From: Rhyacophila brunnea
Lineage: Eukaryota > Arthropoda > Insecta > Trichoptera > Rhyacophilidae
Length of the DNA stretch: 64,000 nucleotides
Direction of reading: 5' to 3'
Assembly (NCBI GenBank): GCA_022495005.1
Contig: JAGYXB010001069.1
Span: forward strand, 1-64,000
The notes beneath the pieces were generated by a model, which saw nothing but the letters and a program-made list of their open reading frames with translations, made no database searches and was not told the DNA's origin. A program made the position numbers and the translations under genes. Positions 24,351 to 35,914 of the stretch are shown in pieces. The stretch's first letter is position 1. Each line of letters opens with the position of its first letter.

Positions 24351-24935
24351 TAGGGAATCCAATCCCGGGATCTCAGACAATTTTCGATATCTGTGAATCT
24401 CGGGATTGATTTTTTTATCTATCACAATCAATTATGTGTACAAAATTATGTAAGTGAAGTGTATGTACCTGCACATGCCAGAGGTGGAATCGCCAGATGC
24501 TCACGGATAATAAATACTTAACCATTTTTTGTAGTCATGTGCGATCGTAAGAACATCAGAATAATAATAAATTTGTTCGTTTAACTAGCAAGACGCCACT
24601 GACGTTCTGGCACGCGAACGGCGTCTAACTGCCAGTGCCACGGACGTACAGGCAGGCACTTAATGTAGTTTTTCTTAAATAAATTAAAAAAATACTATTT
24701 TACTTTGATATTATTATCTATTTTACAATATTATTTACTTCATTAACCCATATTAACATTAAATATCTTAAATAGGTAGTATACATTTTATTATACTAGA
24801 CATTTTTGACCGATTTTATCAATGCTTAACTAAAAAAAAAATAATAACTTTAGAAGAAAACGCCAATCCCGGGATCGTCAAATCGTAATCCCGAAATCCC
24901 GGGATCAAAATTTTAGCTCGGGATTGGATTCCCTA
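24351..24935. mobile_element. hAT-type element, TAGGGAATCCAATCCCG ends
   Basis: Starts TAGGGAATCCAATCCCGGG and ends CGGGATTGGATTCCCTA; flanks GTTATAAG and GTTATAAT agree at 7 of 8. Inside are an AGACGCC...GGCGTCT hairpin (24588-24625) and more CCCGGGATC motifs near both ends. Confidence 0.86.
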
Positions 24936-25419
24936 GTTATAATTTATACCTATCTAAGATATGAAAATATTTCATGTGGTGAAAACTTTAAATGTAAAAC
25001 ATTAAAGATTTTTCTTTCTGTTTTTCCATACTGCGAGCTTGTACAACTAACAGTTGGCTTTGTTACACACCGAGTGCAAAAATGGTGGGTGATTTCAAAG
25101 GCATCCAAGGCAAGCAATAAAAATATGTAAAATATTATAATATATCCAACACCTCTTTAGAAGACGTCCCATAGTTGGCACTGTATCTACACAGAAGGCG
25201 TTCACGCCAGTCAATGTGTTTCGGCGATAGAAAAGCATTTTTCAGTACGATAAAATTAATCACAATATTATCAAATGATTCGATATTAATATTATTATAT
25301 ACCTACTACTAGAATTTAATTGGCGATGCGTTTAAATAGTATTTAGTTAGTTAAGAACGCGTCAAAAACACTATTCAAAATTAAAATGAGGGCGAATGGA
25401 GCCTCTGAATCCGGAATAA

Positions 25420-25710
25420 GAGCCGTTTCATACAGGACACCTGTGTCAAGCCACCGGTGTATCGAACGGCTGCATTTACACATAAATAAACGTGACACTC
25501 GTGTGTCTACATCTGAACGCCCCCATTCATTTATGTATAAACGCAGCCGGTCGACACACCTGTGTTCAGCCACCGGTGTGTCGAAATACCGCATTTACAA
25601 TTAATAAATGAACGCGACACTCGTGTGTCCTCGTCTGAATGAGCTCATTCAGGTATGTGTGAATGCGGAATCTCGCCACGCCACACAGGTGTCCCATGTG
25701 AAACGGGACC
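25420..25710. mobile_element. Harbinger-like MITE with internal duplication
   Basis: A 291-bp element flanked by TAA, with imperfect inverted ends GAGCCGTTTCATACAGGAC and GTCCCATGTGAAACGGGACC. The interior holds two copies of a block with CCACCGGTGT.TCGAA and GACACTCGTGTGTC. Short frames on both strands here are artefacts of the repeat. Confidence 0.75.
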
Positions 25711-26118
25711 TAAGAATCAAACAAATACGTGGCGAATTGGTTTTATTACCGATAGCGCACGGGGAGCGTGCAGATGGGTGCTGTCACCAAAAAGGGTATA
25801 AGTACCTACTTAACACATAACAAAGGTCAACATGCGTATATCATAATACTACACGTACGGAAGTAGATGCGCACACGCGGTACCTTTTAATTACCAAGTT
25901 AGAAGGGTGAAAATAACTTGACGTGTATACTATCGTCTCAGGTAGACGAATCACAAAGAAAACCGCGTCTCAGATATTATTATTAATACTCAATTACCCG
26001 AATCATCGAGTCGAGACATCATCTCTAAATCGACATCGAGAATGATAACTTTGAAACCCTGGGATTGAAAATCCTGATTACTATACCTAATAACTACACA
26101 GTGGTGGATTGTATAATA

Positions 26119-26934
26119 CAGGGTTTCCCAAACTTTTTCTGCAATGGAACACTTCGCGAAACCCGGAAATTTTAACGGAGCACTTAGTATATAATATATA
26201 GTAGGTTATTTATTAGGGCAGCTAACCGTTCTGCCAATTTTGGCAACTGTCGTTAAAATGACAAGACTTGTCAACCGGTCAGTTAAAGACAATATACCCT
26301 ATCTTTGTCATGCGCACGTTGTGAGTCTGTACCTAGATCAGATACCTCAGTCTGTACCTAGTTCATTGCCCCCACATCCCGAAGCGAGCCCCCAGGCTAG
26401 GACCTTTGCCGGGCCCCCTACTTACCGCTAAGGTTAAAGGCAATGTGACGATCTACAATTGCATATTGTTGATATCAACAATTATGGACATGTCAAATAT
26501 CGACAATAGTCAAAATTTGTAAGTATAGCAACACCACATATTATTAAATGTTAGTACGCTTGTATTGAAACAGCGCTGCAAGCGACATTTTTTTTACTAT
26601 TAGTGCATGTTTGTGATGTGTGTTTATCTCACTTGGCTGGTCGATCTCTCACGCTTGCCCAGACCCCCAGGCTAGAGGCCTGTCAGCCACCCTTGTGGGA
26701 GCCATGACCTATCTAGATACTTGACGTCATAAACATCAGTGGAGATTGATCATCACTCGCCTTTCAATATGAAGTAGATTCTTTAATTATTTTAGTTTTA
26801 CTTATTTTACTTCTACTTAGTAGAAGATCTTTAAATGTGTTGCAGTGTATAAAACCTTTCGAAATGGGCGCGGAACACCTATCCAGGTTTGGCGGAATAC
26901 TGGTGTTCCGCGGAACATAGTTTGGGAAACCCTG
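26119..26934. mobile_element. hAT-type element, CAGGGTTTCCCAAACTTT ends
   Basis: Ends CAGGGTTTCCCAAACTTT and AGTTTGGGAAACCCTG; flanks GTATAATA and GTGTAATA agree at 7 of 8. It contains GGCCCC repeat copy c (26368-26710). Confidence 0.88.
26368..26710 (+). repeat. GGCCCC repeat family, copy c (inside hAT)
   Basis: Same block order as copy b: CCCCCACATCCCGAAGCG, CCGCTAAGGTTAAAGGC, TGTGATGTGTGTTTATCTC and CCCCCAGGCTAGAGGCC. Confidence 0.75.
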
Positions 26935-26999
26935 GTGTAATACATAGATAAAACAAATTGACTGTTTTAGTGCAGTTATCATAGGGGATTTTTATCATT

Positions 27000-27500
27000 G
27001 TTATCACATCTTATCGGTTATACCTCACTGTTATCATCAGTCAACACTGGTCACAATGATCACTGAGTGATCACTGATCAGTAATGTAATAATATCACTA
27101 ATGACTAATAATAATATTATTATTGATTGTCCTGCGGATAATAAGTAGATGGCATTGTTTAACCATCAGGGTTATATGAATCATAACGATATATTATACG
27201 GTTTGACATGGGGGAACACAGGGAGACGGTTTCGTGTCTGGACCCTTCCCTTAATATCGAAAAACATACCTACAAATTATTTAGGTGAATCGAATATTAC
27301 TTCTTTTTCGTCAGGATCTCATGACCGGTTGATTTATATTTAGTTATCAAACAACCTTTTCGCATGCTACGACACGGAATGCTTGCACTAACAGAATACC
27401 CATAGCGTTCATGAAATGGTACAACCATCTGCAGGGCTATTCTAACTCGTAACTAGTTAACACCACGTTTCTGTTATTTTTCTTGATCCAAAATAATATG
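27000..27500. other. Simple TATCA/GATCACTG-rich stretch, no gene
   Basis: 27000-27110 is low-complexity (repeated TTATCA and GATCACTG strings). The 64-residue frame at 27149 has no recognisable domain. Confidence 0.35.
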
Positions 27501-27508
27501 GACATAAC

Positions 27509-27751
27509 CAGGGCTCGAAATGGACCGGAACGCACCGGAGCGCCGTTCCGGTTCGTGAAATCTGTAAAGTTATCGCTCCGTCTTACTGAAAAAATAATTT
27601 GACCGTCTGAGCTAGATATGCCATAGATATAACGAAAAATCTAGCACACGTGTGTTTATAAAATATACATAAAAATTATTGATAACCTTGTTAATATTCT
27701 CAGAAAATTTTCGAGCGCTCCGGTTCGTAAACTTTTCCATTTCAAGCGCTG
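27509..27751. mobile_element. hAT-type MITE, CAGGGCTCGAAATGG ends
   Basis: A 243-bp element from CAGGGCTCGAAATGGACC to CCATTTCAAGCGCTG; flanks GACATAAC and GATATAAC agree at 7 of 8. Subterminal GTTCCGGTTCGTGAAAT units recur in the related pieces at 31110, 35186, 38900 and 61374. Confidence 0.87.
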
Positions 27752-28587
27752 GATATAACACGGGGGCAATTCCGCACACAAGGCGGTTGCATCTAACTAT
27801 TCAACGCGTGTTCATTCCAGTAGTTTATCACGCAACCGAAACACGCGTTCAATATTGGTAACCTTCAATGACATTCTGGAGGCCTTGTATTTCAATAATT
27901 GTAGGTTTTCGCCGTCATATTAAAAAAAAGTCTTCAAAATCTCGGTTTAATATGGCGCTTGGCTTTGAATTTCCACCTTATAAATATCTATAATAAGTAA
28001 TAATCTATATATACTAAGTATTAGATACCTACATATTATTATCGTCTCTTATTATTTAGTAAAGTTATAATATTTTTTAAATCGTGAAGTCAAAATAATA
28101 TAATATTACCTACTATGGTCGCCATTTGGGGATGTCTCTGTGAATCTGGAGAACCCCAAATCGGTATCAAACCAACAAATAGTATGGGTTGATTATGAAA
28201 ATAAATAATAATAAAGCCGGCAATGCTGTAAATCCCGGCCGTTTAAAAATATCTGCAACGTCGCCATTGTCGCCTTTTCGACAACGCTGGGAGCAAAACA
28301 TAAAATGGCGGGGAGAACGCGGCCGACTGCCAGACAGTAAACATTGTTAACTCGCGCTACGTATAAAATAAATTATAGAAATATAACCATATATAATCAT
28401 ATTATATTAACTATATAATTAATTATATTAACGTAAATAAATCTCGCCGTTTCCACCACAATTCCGGTGTGTTATTTGTCCATCTCCAAGTCCCGAATCC
28501 AGACGAAAAACCATACAAAGAAACAAAGTGACAGCATCTTTCCACTTTCAAAAATGGAGGGAGATGACACCGCTTATATTTTACCAC

Positions 28588-29075
28588 GTTTTTATTAGCT
28601 CGTATTCTTGTTTGTCCAGTACAAACTTTTTTCTTGTTTGTCCAATACAAATCTTTCAATAATCGATTTTTAACTAACTTCCCGACTAGCTAGACATTTG
28701 AAACTGTTAGAATATATCAGAACACGATGACAATGCATTCTTTTGATACTTTTAGCCATCTTTAAGCAGAATTGAATTCATTTTCAGTTAATTCTGTTTT
28801 GTATGGAAAGTTATTTCGGAAAAGATTCGTAAAAATTAAAACACCATTATTGGTTGCTAAGGGGGTCCTAGCAACTAAATTAGTAATATATGCGTGCGTT
28901 ACTATGGAAATCAATACGAAATGTGAAAATGACATTTCAGTATTCTATATTATTTATTCAGTATTTCTATCAAGTACAAAAAAAAGTATTTATTAATAAA
29001 TAGAATTGTCAAGTTTATATGATTCAACAGAAAATTTAAAAACGTCGTATGTAGAAAATAATCTTGTAATTATTT
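28588..29075 (+). repeat. Dispersed repeat, copy 1 (pairs with 48338)
   Basis: Shares TTATTAGCTCGTATTCTTGT, ACTTCCCGACTAGCTAGAC, CAGAACACGATGACAATGC and TGCGTGCGTTACTATGG with 48338-48740 in the same orientation, with indels. No inverted ends or coding frame identified. Confidence 0.7.
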
Positions 29076-29447
29076 TAATATTAGTTTCCTGATCATACGT
29101 TATTAAGTTTGTGATGCCACCTTTACAAAAATGTGAGAGTTAATTTTACTATCACAGATTTAAACCATTTTCTGATTTGGTTTTGATACGTAACAGCAAT
29201 GTAATGTACAACTACGCAAATAGATGTCGGGCAAAAACTTTATAAACGAGAATGCCAAATTAATTATTACTAGTTTCTACCTAAACCTAAATGGTATCTT
29301 TTGTTAATTTGGCTGATTATTACCCCGCTACCAATCACCGTGTGCTGTGTCATTTAGCGTTTTCCAAACCTGTTGTAATACCCGATAATAATACTATTGT
29401 ATTATTTACATATTGGCTATAAATATTCTTTTTAAATTCAAGCGGTT

Positions 29448-29567
29448 GCCAACGACCATACCATGTTGAAAGCACCGGTTCTCGTCCGATCACCGAAGTT
29501 AAGCAACATTGGGCGCGGATAGTACTTGGATGGGTGACCGCTTGGGAACACCGCGTGCCGTTGGCTC
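29448..29567 (+). rRNA. 5S ribosomal RNA gene copy
   Basis: The 120-nt sequence starts GCCAACGACCATACCATG, has the conserved TCTCGTCCGATCACCGAAG block and the internal control region ending GGATGGGTGACCGCTTGG, and closes with GCCGTTGGC pairing with the 5' end. A T5 run at 29571-29575 follows and can serve as the Pol III terminator. All core elements look intact; an AAGC stretch around position 25 may be a substitution. Only one unit is visible, so this is either a dispersed functional 5S gene or a retroposed copy. Confidence 0.92.
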
Positions 29568-29570
29568 TTC

Positions 29571-29575
29571 TTTTT
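29571..29575 (+). terminator. Pol III T-run terminator of the 5S copy
   Basis: Five consecutive T residues four bases after the 3' end of the 5S sequence, the normal RNA polymerase III stop signal. Confidence 0.7.
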
Positions 29576-30539
29576 GCTGCGTTCTCAAAATTTAAATATT
29601 ATTTTAAACTTATGAACGCAATCAATACGTCAACAAACCAATAGGAGGGGAAGTATAATTATCGTAAATTGGTTATATTTTTTTTTCAAAGGGCTGATGG
29701 AGAAGACCATTAAAATTGTACAGAGCCCGCTTTCAGTTCGACTTCTCAGCTCCAGCCTTGGCCAGCTGCAGTTGGCTGCAAGCCACTCCATGCAAATAGG
29801 CCGATATCTCACTGGCAGCAGTCTAATATCAATAACCCGACCAATAAATAGCTTCGATTGCCTTTCGAAATATCAAACCTAAGTTTAATTTAGCCAATTA
29901 TTGATTACGTAGCTGTCGTGTGCCCATGTCGGTGGGCACTCTTAGTCAAACGCCGCCATCTTGGAAAAATGGCGACCAGAAACAGTTTTTAGGTAGGACC
30001 TAAAATATTCTCTACAGCAAATTTATTATAGGTAGGTATGATCAAATAAAGACCGTTCCATTTTACATAAAAAATTCCGGGCTCCATACAATATAGGGCT
30101 CTAACCATATTATACTATAGGTACCTATATTATAATCTATACTATAATTTCGAAAATATATTTGGATGTTTGTACCGTCGTGTCGGTTTTTCTTTATGCA
30201 AATCCACACGCGCAGTCGGATTTCGACAGAATTTGGACAGTGGTCGGAGGGCGACAAGCTGGAGTGCGTAGTTTCGAATTTCAAATTTAACCCGTTGCAC
30301 CCTGGGGACAGTTTTACGGTTTTTGCGGAAAATGCCGCCACATACAGGGCCTTGAAACGCGGAATTTAATGTTGCAACCCCATTTTTTATTGAACATGTT
30401 GCTATAATGTGTACATTTAAAAAAATATTGGCGTTTATTTCAGCTCGATCGGAGGTCAAATGGCAAAGTTAGATGCAAATAATTGTGTAATTAGAATCGG
30501 TAATCGGCAGGGAGCCAACCGAGCCGACGCGGCGCGGGT

Positions 30540-30841
30540 GACGCAGTGCTGCCACATTAGATCGGAATGCTTCACTCACGGACAATTGTATGTAGCGGAA
30601 TCAAGAGTGGGGAGTAGTAAAAATCTATATATTTCCGCACCAAATGGAAAAGCCACAAATATTGTATATCGAAAAGCCCTGGAATGATGAATTGGATATT
30701 TATATTATGGATGGATATTCATATTATATAGAAAAGCCTTAAAATAATAAATCGAATATGTACTACTTTATAAGATATTTAAATGCAATATTAAAATATT
30801 AAACCATTCCACTCCCGGGCAGCGCCGGCTGATACTGCTAG
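30540..30841 (+). mobile_element. Helitron 3' end with PIF1-like helicase C-terminus
   Basis: The frame ending at 30687 reads CFTHGQLYVAESRVGSSKNL then APNGKATNIVY, the last motif region (TH.QLYVA.SR) of Helitron RepHel/PIF1-like helicases. About 130 bp later a GC-rich hairpin (CCCGGGCAGCGCCGGC, 30814-30829) is followed by CTAG at 30838-30841 and then T, the 3' terminus layout of Helitrons. Residues before CFTH in the 30460 frame do not look like helicase, so the coding part is truncated. Confidence 0.8.
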
Positions 30842-31109
30842 TATTATTTTTAAGTTTAAGTTTTTATAAGTTATATTAGTGGCGTGCGGTGACTTTTGAT
30901 GCAAGGCATGCTGTGAAGGGGAGAAACAAAAACAACATTTTATATATAGTTTTCGAAATGCAATTTCCACTAAGATTTTATATTAGTTTTGACAATGAAA
31001 TTTTTTTTATGGATTTTATATATAAATCGTGATGAATTATATAAATTGTTATTGTATTTGTCCGTCTGATGAAATAAGGTATATAATAAAAAAACTCATA
31101 TTTTAATTA

Positions 31110-31172
31110 TTTCGGAAAATTATCCAACGCTCCGGATCATATTTTTTTCTATTTCAAGCGCTGATAATTTTT
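31110..31172. mobile_element. hAT end fragment (GCTCGAAATGG family)
   Basis: ATCCAACGCTCCGG and CTATTTCAAGCGCTG match the right end of the 27509-27751 family. The other end is not evident; a CAGTGGCGTGCGGTGAC-like string near 30880 may be the start of a different hAT. Confidence 0.5.
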
Positions 31173-31603
31173 ATTTTATCAAACCATATTCATGTCAGTG
31201 TTATCTGAGATAAGGAACTTAATTAATGTGCCCCACTTATTAAAAATGTCACTCTTTAAAGATATCTAAGAAAAAAAATTATTCTTTAAATGAGTAATCA
31301 CTTTAATAATAATTATCACCGAAGAGTACAGTGTGTGATTTACTGTATTTGATTTTATTTTTACTAATTCGTTAAAAATGTATTTTACTTTTGAGTGAGA
31401 TGTTTTTTAAACACACGTGATAGAGTGATAGACCATTCATACTCATTGTTAGAAAATTCCTAATATCTTCAATTAGATATTCCTATCATTGATGCACGAT
31501 AACAAAGAAACACAACCCAGTCTACAGATCATCCTGGCCATTCACCAATCCACAATTACGGACAACAGCTGACGGTGAATTAAACCAAACAGGTATGTAG
31601 GTA

Positions 31604-32900
31604 CGAGGGTGGGTCAATAAGTCCTTAGAAAAGCCGACAGGTGGCGCGACTAGTAATGTAAGCGGTTTGTTTTCATGCAGCGGCACTACCGATTCAGTAT
31701 GCTGCGAAGTTTCAATCAGATTGGTCGGGTTGTTGTGTGTTTCTCATACATTTAAAAAAAAATTTGCTTGTGGAAAATGGAAAAATGGAAAATGGAGAAA
31801 ATTGAGTTTAGAGTTGTTATTAAACATTTTAATATAAAAGGGTTAACAGCAAAGGAAATAAAAATGAGTTGGATTTAGTTCACGGCATATCTGCTCCTTC
31901 ACTTGCAACTATTTATAACTGGTTAAATGAATTTAAACGCGGTCGTACATCAACAAAGGATGAACCACGCTCAGGACGTCCTGTAGAGGTGACTACACCA
32001 GAAATGATCAATAAAATCCACGATATGGTGTTAAGTGACCGAAGATTAAAGTTGAGTGAGATAATTGAGGCTACAGGAATCTCAAAAGGTAGCGTCATTT
32101 CTATTTTACATGACAAATTGGGCATGAAAAAAATTTCTGCAAGATGGGTGCCGCGTTTGCTCACAGTCGACAATAAACGCAATAGGGTGGTGGCCTCAAA
32201 GCCCTGTTGTCGCTCATGCAACGCAATCCAGATGAATTTTTTCGTCGCTTTGTGACTGTAGATGAAACATGGATACACCACTATACTCCTGAGATGAAAG
32301 AACAGTCAAAGCAGTGGATTGCGAAGGCAAACCATGTCCAAAGAAGGCGAAAACCGTAAAATCAGCTGGTAAGGTTATGGCTACTGTATCTTGGGATGCG
32401 CGTGAAATTATTTTCGTTGACTATTTGGAAAAAGAAAAAACAATAACAGGGAATTATTATGCATCTTTATTGGACCAGCTAAAAAACAAAATTGAAGAAA
32501 AACGGCCTCATTTAAACAGGAAAAAAATCCTCTTCATCAGGACAATGCCCGTGTTCACACATGTTTACGATCAATGGCTAAAATTGAAGAATTGAAGTTC
32601 GAATTGGTCGACTACCCACCGTATTCGCCAGATTTAGCCCCCAGTGACTTTTTCCTTTTCCCAAACTTAAAAAAATGGCTAAGTGGACAACGTTTTTTTT
32701 CAAATGAAGAAGCCATCGATCGGACAAATGCTTATTTTGAGGACCTTCCGAAAACTTATTTTTCTGACGGTTTAAAAAAATTGAGAAACGTCTAACCAAG
32801 TGTATTGAGCTCCAAGGAGATTATGTTGAGAAATAAAAAAAAAATACAAAAATAAAACTGTTTTAATGCTTTTTTCTAAGGAATTATTGACCCACCCTCG
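31604..32900 (+). mobile_element. mariner element 1 (Tc1/mariner, plus strand)
   Basis: A 1297-bp element bounded by TA on both sides. It starts CGAGGGTGGGTCAATAAG and ends with the inverted copy TTATTGACCCACCCTCG, terminal inverted repeats of about 30 bp typical of mariner. It carries a decayed transposase (31777-32836). A near-identical copy lies inverted at 40796-42095, so both came from a recent burst. Confidence 0.93.
31777..32836 (+). pseudogene. mariner transposase, multiply frameshifted
   Basis: DD34D mariner transposase remnant. The N-terminal helix-turn-helix region (SAPSLATIYNWLNEF) and the linker SGRPVEVTTPEM are readable from 31869, the first catalytic block VDETWIHHY lies near 32255, the second near 32530 (QDNARVHT in a shifted frame) and the third, SPDLAPSDFFLFPNL, near 32625. 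Compared with the other copy, single bases are missing near 31863, 32200, 32325, 32533 and 32780, mostly in homopolymers, so no functional protein can be made as assembled. Confidence 0.9.
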
Positions 32901-32921
32901 TATCTAACGAATAAATAATAA

Positions 32922-33563
32922 GAGCGGCATGCACAATCTAAGATTTCGATCCTAAGGATAAGTCGCCGAAAAGCATGACTTAATTATAGACAATCCCGAG
33001 TATAGAGTTAAGGAATCCTTAACCATAGACTACTATGTTATGAACACGTCCCCTTCTGTATTACCATTTACCACTGACAGCTGCTGTCAAAATAAATTCG
33101 CATGTCTATAAAACAGTCCATACACTCAAATTCATTTATCAATGTATCTCAATATGGATATTGATAGTGTTAATTCGTTTGGCATGTACTTGCAGAATAT
33201 TATTTTACTTTTATATGCCAGCCGGTAGAAATACAAGATGCCAGATGATAGAATGACACTTGACGCTAGTGTTACCATGTTAAAAAAATATCTTGCGGTG
33301 CCTGTGGAATCACGTATAACGGAAACATAAGAGTATTATAATTAAATGTTAATATGTATTTATAGTTATTGCATTTATAAAATGCAGTTGTCATATTTTT
33401 GCCATCGTTTAATAATTATAAAATAATTTGCTTAACTATAGGAAAGAGAAATTTTAAATATGGTAGATATTATTTTCAATAGAATTAACTAAGGACAATG
33501 TGTCTGCATAGTGTTTTCTGCTAAGGAAATTTTAGTTATGACAAATGTTTCTGCATTCCGCTC
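32922..33563. mobile_element. PIF/Harbinger-like element, copy 2 (inverted)
   Basis: A 642-bp inverted copy of the 4686-5288 element, flanked by TAA (32919-32921, 33564-33566). It begins 20 bp after mariner 1. The shared palindromic stretch around TTAAGGAATCCTTAA is present in both copies. Confidence 0.82.
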
Positions 33564-33749
33564 TAACAATACAAATTTCTCTCCCGAGATTGAAAATAGG
33601 TAGGTAAGTTTATTAGAAGTACAATCATGTCGTATATAATATATTTATATAATGTTCTGAATGGTTCAAAAGTAGGTTAACAAGTGAATGCTTGTGATAT
33701 TCTCTACAAACAACGCGTTATTTTTTTTATCTCAGTGCAATACAGCCAT

Positions 33750-33815
33750 CTGTTCCCATACAGTAGCTCACGGTGAACTATGATACGGCGAACTGCATGC
33801 ATACAATTTACGTGA
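33750..33815. repeat. End of a GTACAATTT-family element
   Basis: CACGGTGAACTATGATACGG and GCATACAATTTACG resemble the outer ends of the 8409 and 23451 elements. The partner end was not found. Confidence 0.45.
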
Positions 33816-33956
33816 CAATAGTGGGTAGAGTCAAAGAAAATGTTTTAGGTAATATGTATTTATTGTATAAGTATAGATCAATGACATTAATATGGACGAA
33901 GCATCTGGGAAAAAAATGACACTCACTTTTTTGTCGGGTCTGCCGAATGGCATAAT

Positions 33957-34126
33957 CTATTCTAACGCCATTACAATAAAGGTGATATTGCTATAAATTC
34001 CCGATGGTTTTTGTCGGGTCTGCCGAATGGTTCGGTTCGAACGGGTTCGCTCAAATGAACATTGACACTAGAAACACTATTCTAACGCCATTACAATAAA
34101 GGTGATATTGCTATAAATTCCCGATG
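33957..34126 (+). repeat. Direct duplication, 121-bp period
   Basis: A 49-bp unit beginning TATTCTAACGCCATTACAAT and ending TTCCCGATG occurs at 33957-34005 and 34078-34126 with no difference seen. A TTTTGTCGGGTCTGCCGAATGG-type block also precedes both (near 33932 and 34010). Local tandem duplication of non-coding DNA. Confidence 0.85.
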
Positions 34127-34299
34127 CGTGATATCGCATAATGGAAATTGCGTGATGTCTATCTATACATGTGCGAATATCGCTATGCGCGAATTTACTT
34201 GCTAGCTACTGTATTGAGTGCGTTGTCCATTAATAATGCCATTGGTATAGATAGATCAATGGTACTTGACATTTTTTTAGAATTATTAATAACCATGTC

Positions 34300-34466
34300 T
34301 TTGCTTTTTTGTACAAGGTGGTTGTTAGTGACTTTGAACAATCACAAACACCCAGGCTTTGAGAAAATCACATAAATATTGTGTCCTCACCGGGAATCGA
34401 ACCTAGAACTCTCGGGTGGAAGGCCTTGCCTCGCCTTATGCACTGCATCACGAGAGCCGCCCTGAT
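34300..34466 (-). mobile_element. tRNA-derived SINE (family 2)
   Basis: On the minus strand, a head GCTCTCGTGATGCAGTGC ... AGGTTCGATTCCCGGTGAG has box A and box B spacing of a tRNA, followed by a body with TCAAAGCCTGGGTGTTTG. No complete acceptor stem. Confidence 0.65.
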
Positions 34467-34514
34467 ACTTGACATTGGGGGGATGGACAGGCGCACACAC
34501 AGAAAAATAGTTGG

Positions 34515-34540
34515 GTTAGGTTAGGTTAGGCTTAGGTTTT
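34515..34540 (+). repeat. Short TTAGG run
   Basis: GGGTTAGGTTAGGTTAGGC, three or so telomere-type units next to the SINE. Confidence 0.5.
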
Positions 34541-35185
34541 GAAAATTTATCCGTAATATTTTTTTATTAATTTTTATTAAGTCGGGGTAGGGGTTAACAA
34601 AATCTAGCAGGTGCCACTGACTTCCACATTTACTCCGCCTACTATTGTACCATCTACTCTCGTCGCTACGACCGCGGAATACCGCATACTTCCAGTTACG
34701 ATTACCATAACCAGACACTCCACACTTTGAGTCTAACGATATTAACAGTCAAAATGATTAAAATCGTTAATTTCCATTTGTATTATCCGCGCTGTCTTGT
34801 TTTATCTTTTAAATATGCCGCATCAGAATATCAAAGCAAATATTGGGTGCTCCAGACATTTGCACCAATTTATGAGTGCCACAGAGGAGTAGATCATTAG
34901 GAAAGCTGTTTGACAGTCAAATAATCCTGGTCACGATTCCCAATCATGAGTGACGAAGAAGAAGAAAAACTAATATGATATTTGGCTAAATAATTCGTAT
35001 TTTTTCCGTTCCTGAGGAGGGGACCAGACCCGAAAACCCATGTTGTTTGCGGCCTGGGGACGGAGCATGGAATGGATATATACCTATATTAATTAATATA
35101 CCTATGTTGAATGTGCCGAAAACATTGTACCTTGCCGAAGAGTAGGAATAAATAAATGGGAAGAATTGGTATTGGAGGATTCTAG

Positions 35186-35250
35186 TCAGTGCTCGAAATG
35201 GAAAATTTCACGAACAGGAACGCTCTATAATTTTCCGAAAAAACGGTATG
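35186..35250. mobile_element. hAT left-end fragment
   Basis: CAGTGCTCGAAATGG then TTCACGAACAGGAACGC, the left terminus of the 27509 family. No right terminus nearby. Confidence 0.55.
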
Positions 35251-35914
35251 CTTAATTTTTTTCTTTACATACGTACGTACGTTGGATGTATAAATGCAAC
35301 AATAAACTTTGAACTTCTTACGTGGATGTATATTGAGCAAGTGGGCAAGGATTGTCAGCGCCGCAGGCGAAAGAACCTCGTCTCAACAAAGTATACCGTC
35401 AAGAATTGTATTATTCTTTACTCTTACTTTATCTACCACCCATAATCAGCAGGCATGTTACTTCTACCACCACTCGTCACTGCTTATAACTTATATTACT
35501 GTCTCATTTGGGATAGTTCAGTTTGTTAATTAATTAAACTTAAAAAACAACATATCCACATACCTACCATAAAGATTCAAATTAAAAATTAATTTACATA
35601 TAACAAATTTTACAGATTATAGATTCAAGACGAGCACAGAATATTTTAAAAAAAAATCAAAGAAATAGTATTAAAATAGTGTTTAAAAATAAAGAAATAG
35701 ATGCAGCAACTATTAGAAAAAATAGTAAGTACCTATACAGAGACGAGTAAATACAAAATTTATACAGTACATATCTGTACACCGATAGAGCTAACTACGC
35801 CATTTAATTATTTAAGAAGTTATAAAACAAAGAATTTATAAATTGTTCACATAAACTCGTTCTCACGCAGGAGGAATATACCAATATCCGAAGCGATTTG
35901 GTTGAACACAGTGT

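Noticed and set aside
25343..25820. Cluster of short frames on both strands
   Set aside because: Produced by the inverted and tandem structure of a Harbinger-like MITE.
30063..30459. Overlapping minus-strand frames of 92 and 105 residues
   Set aside because: Mutually overlapping, no recognised domain, and next to a Helitron remnant; likely chance.
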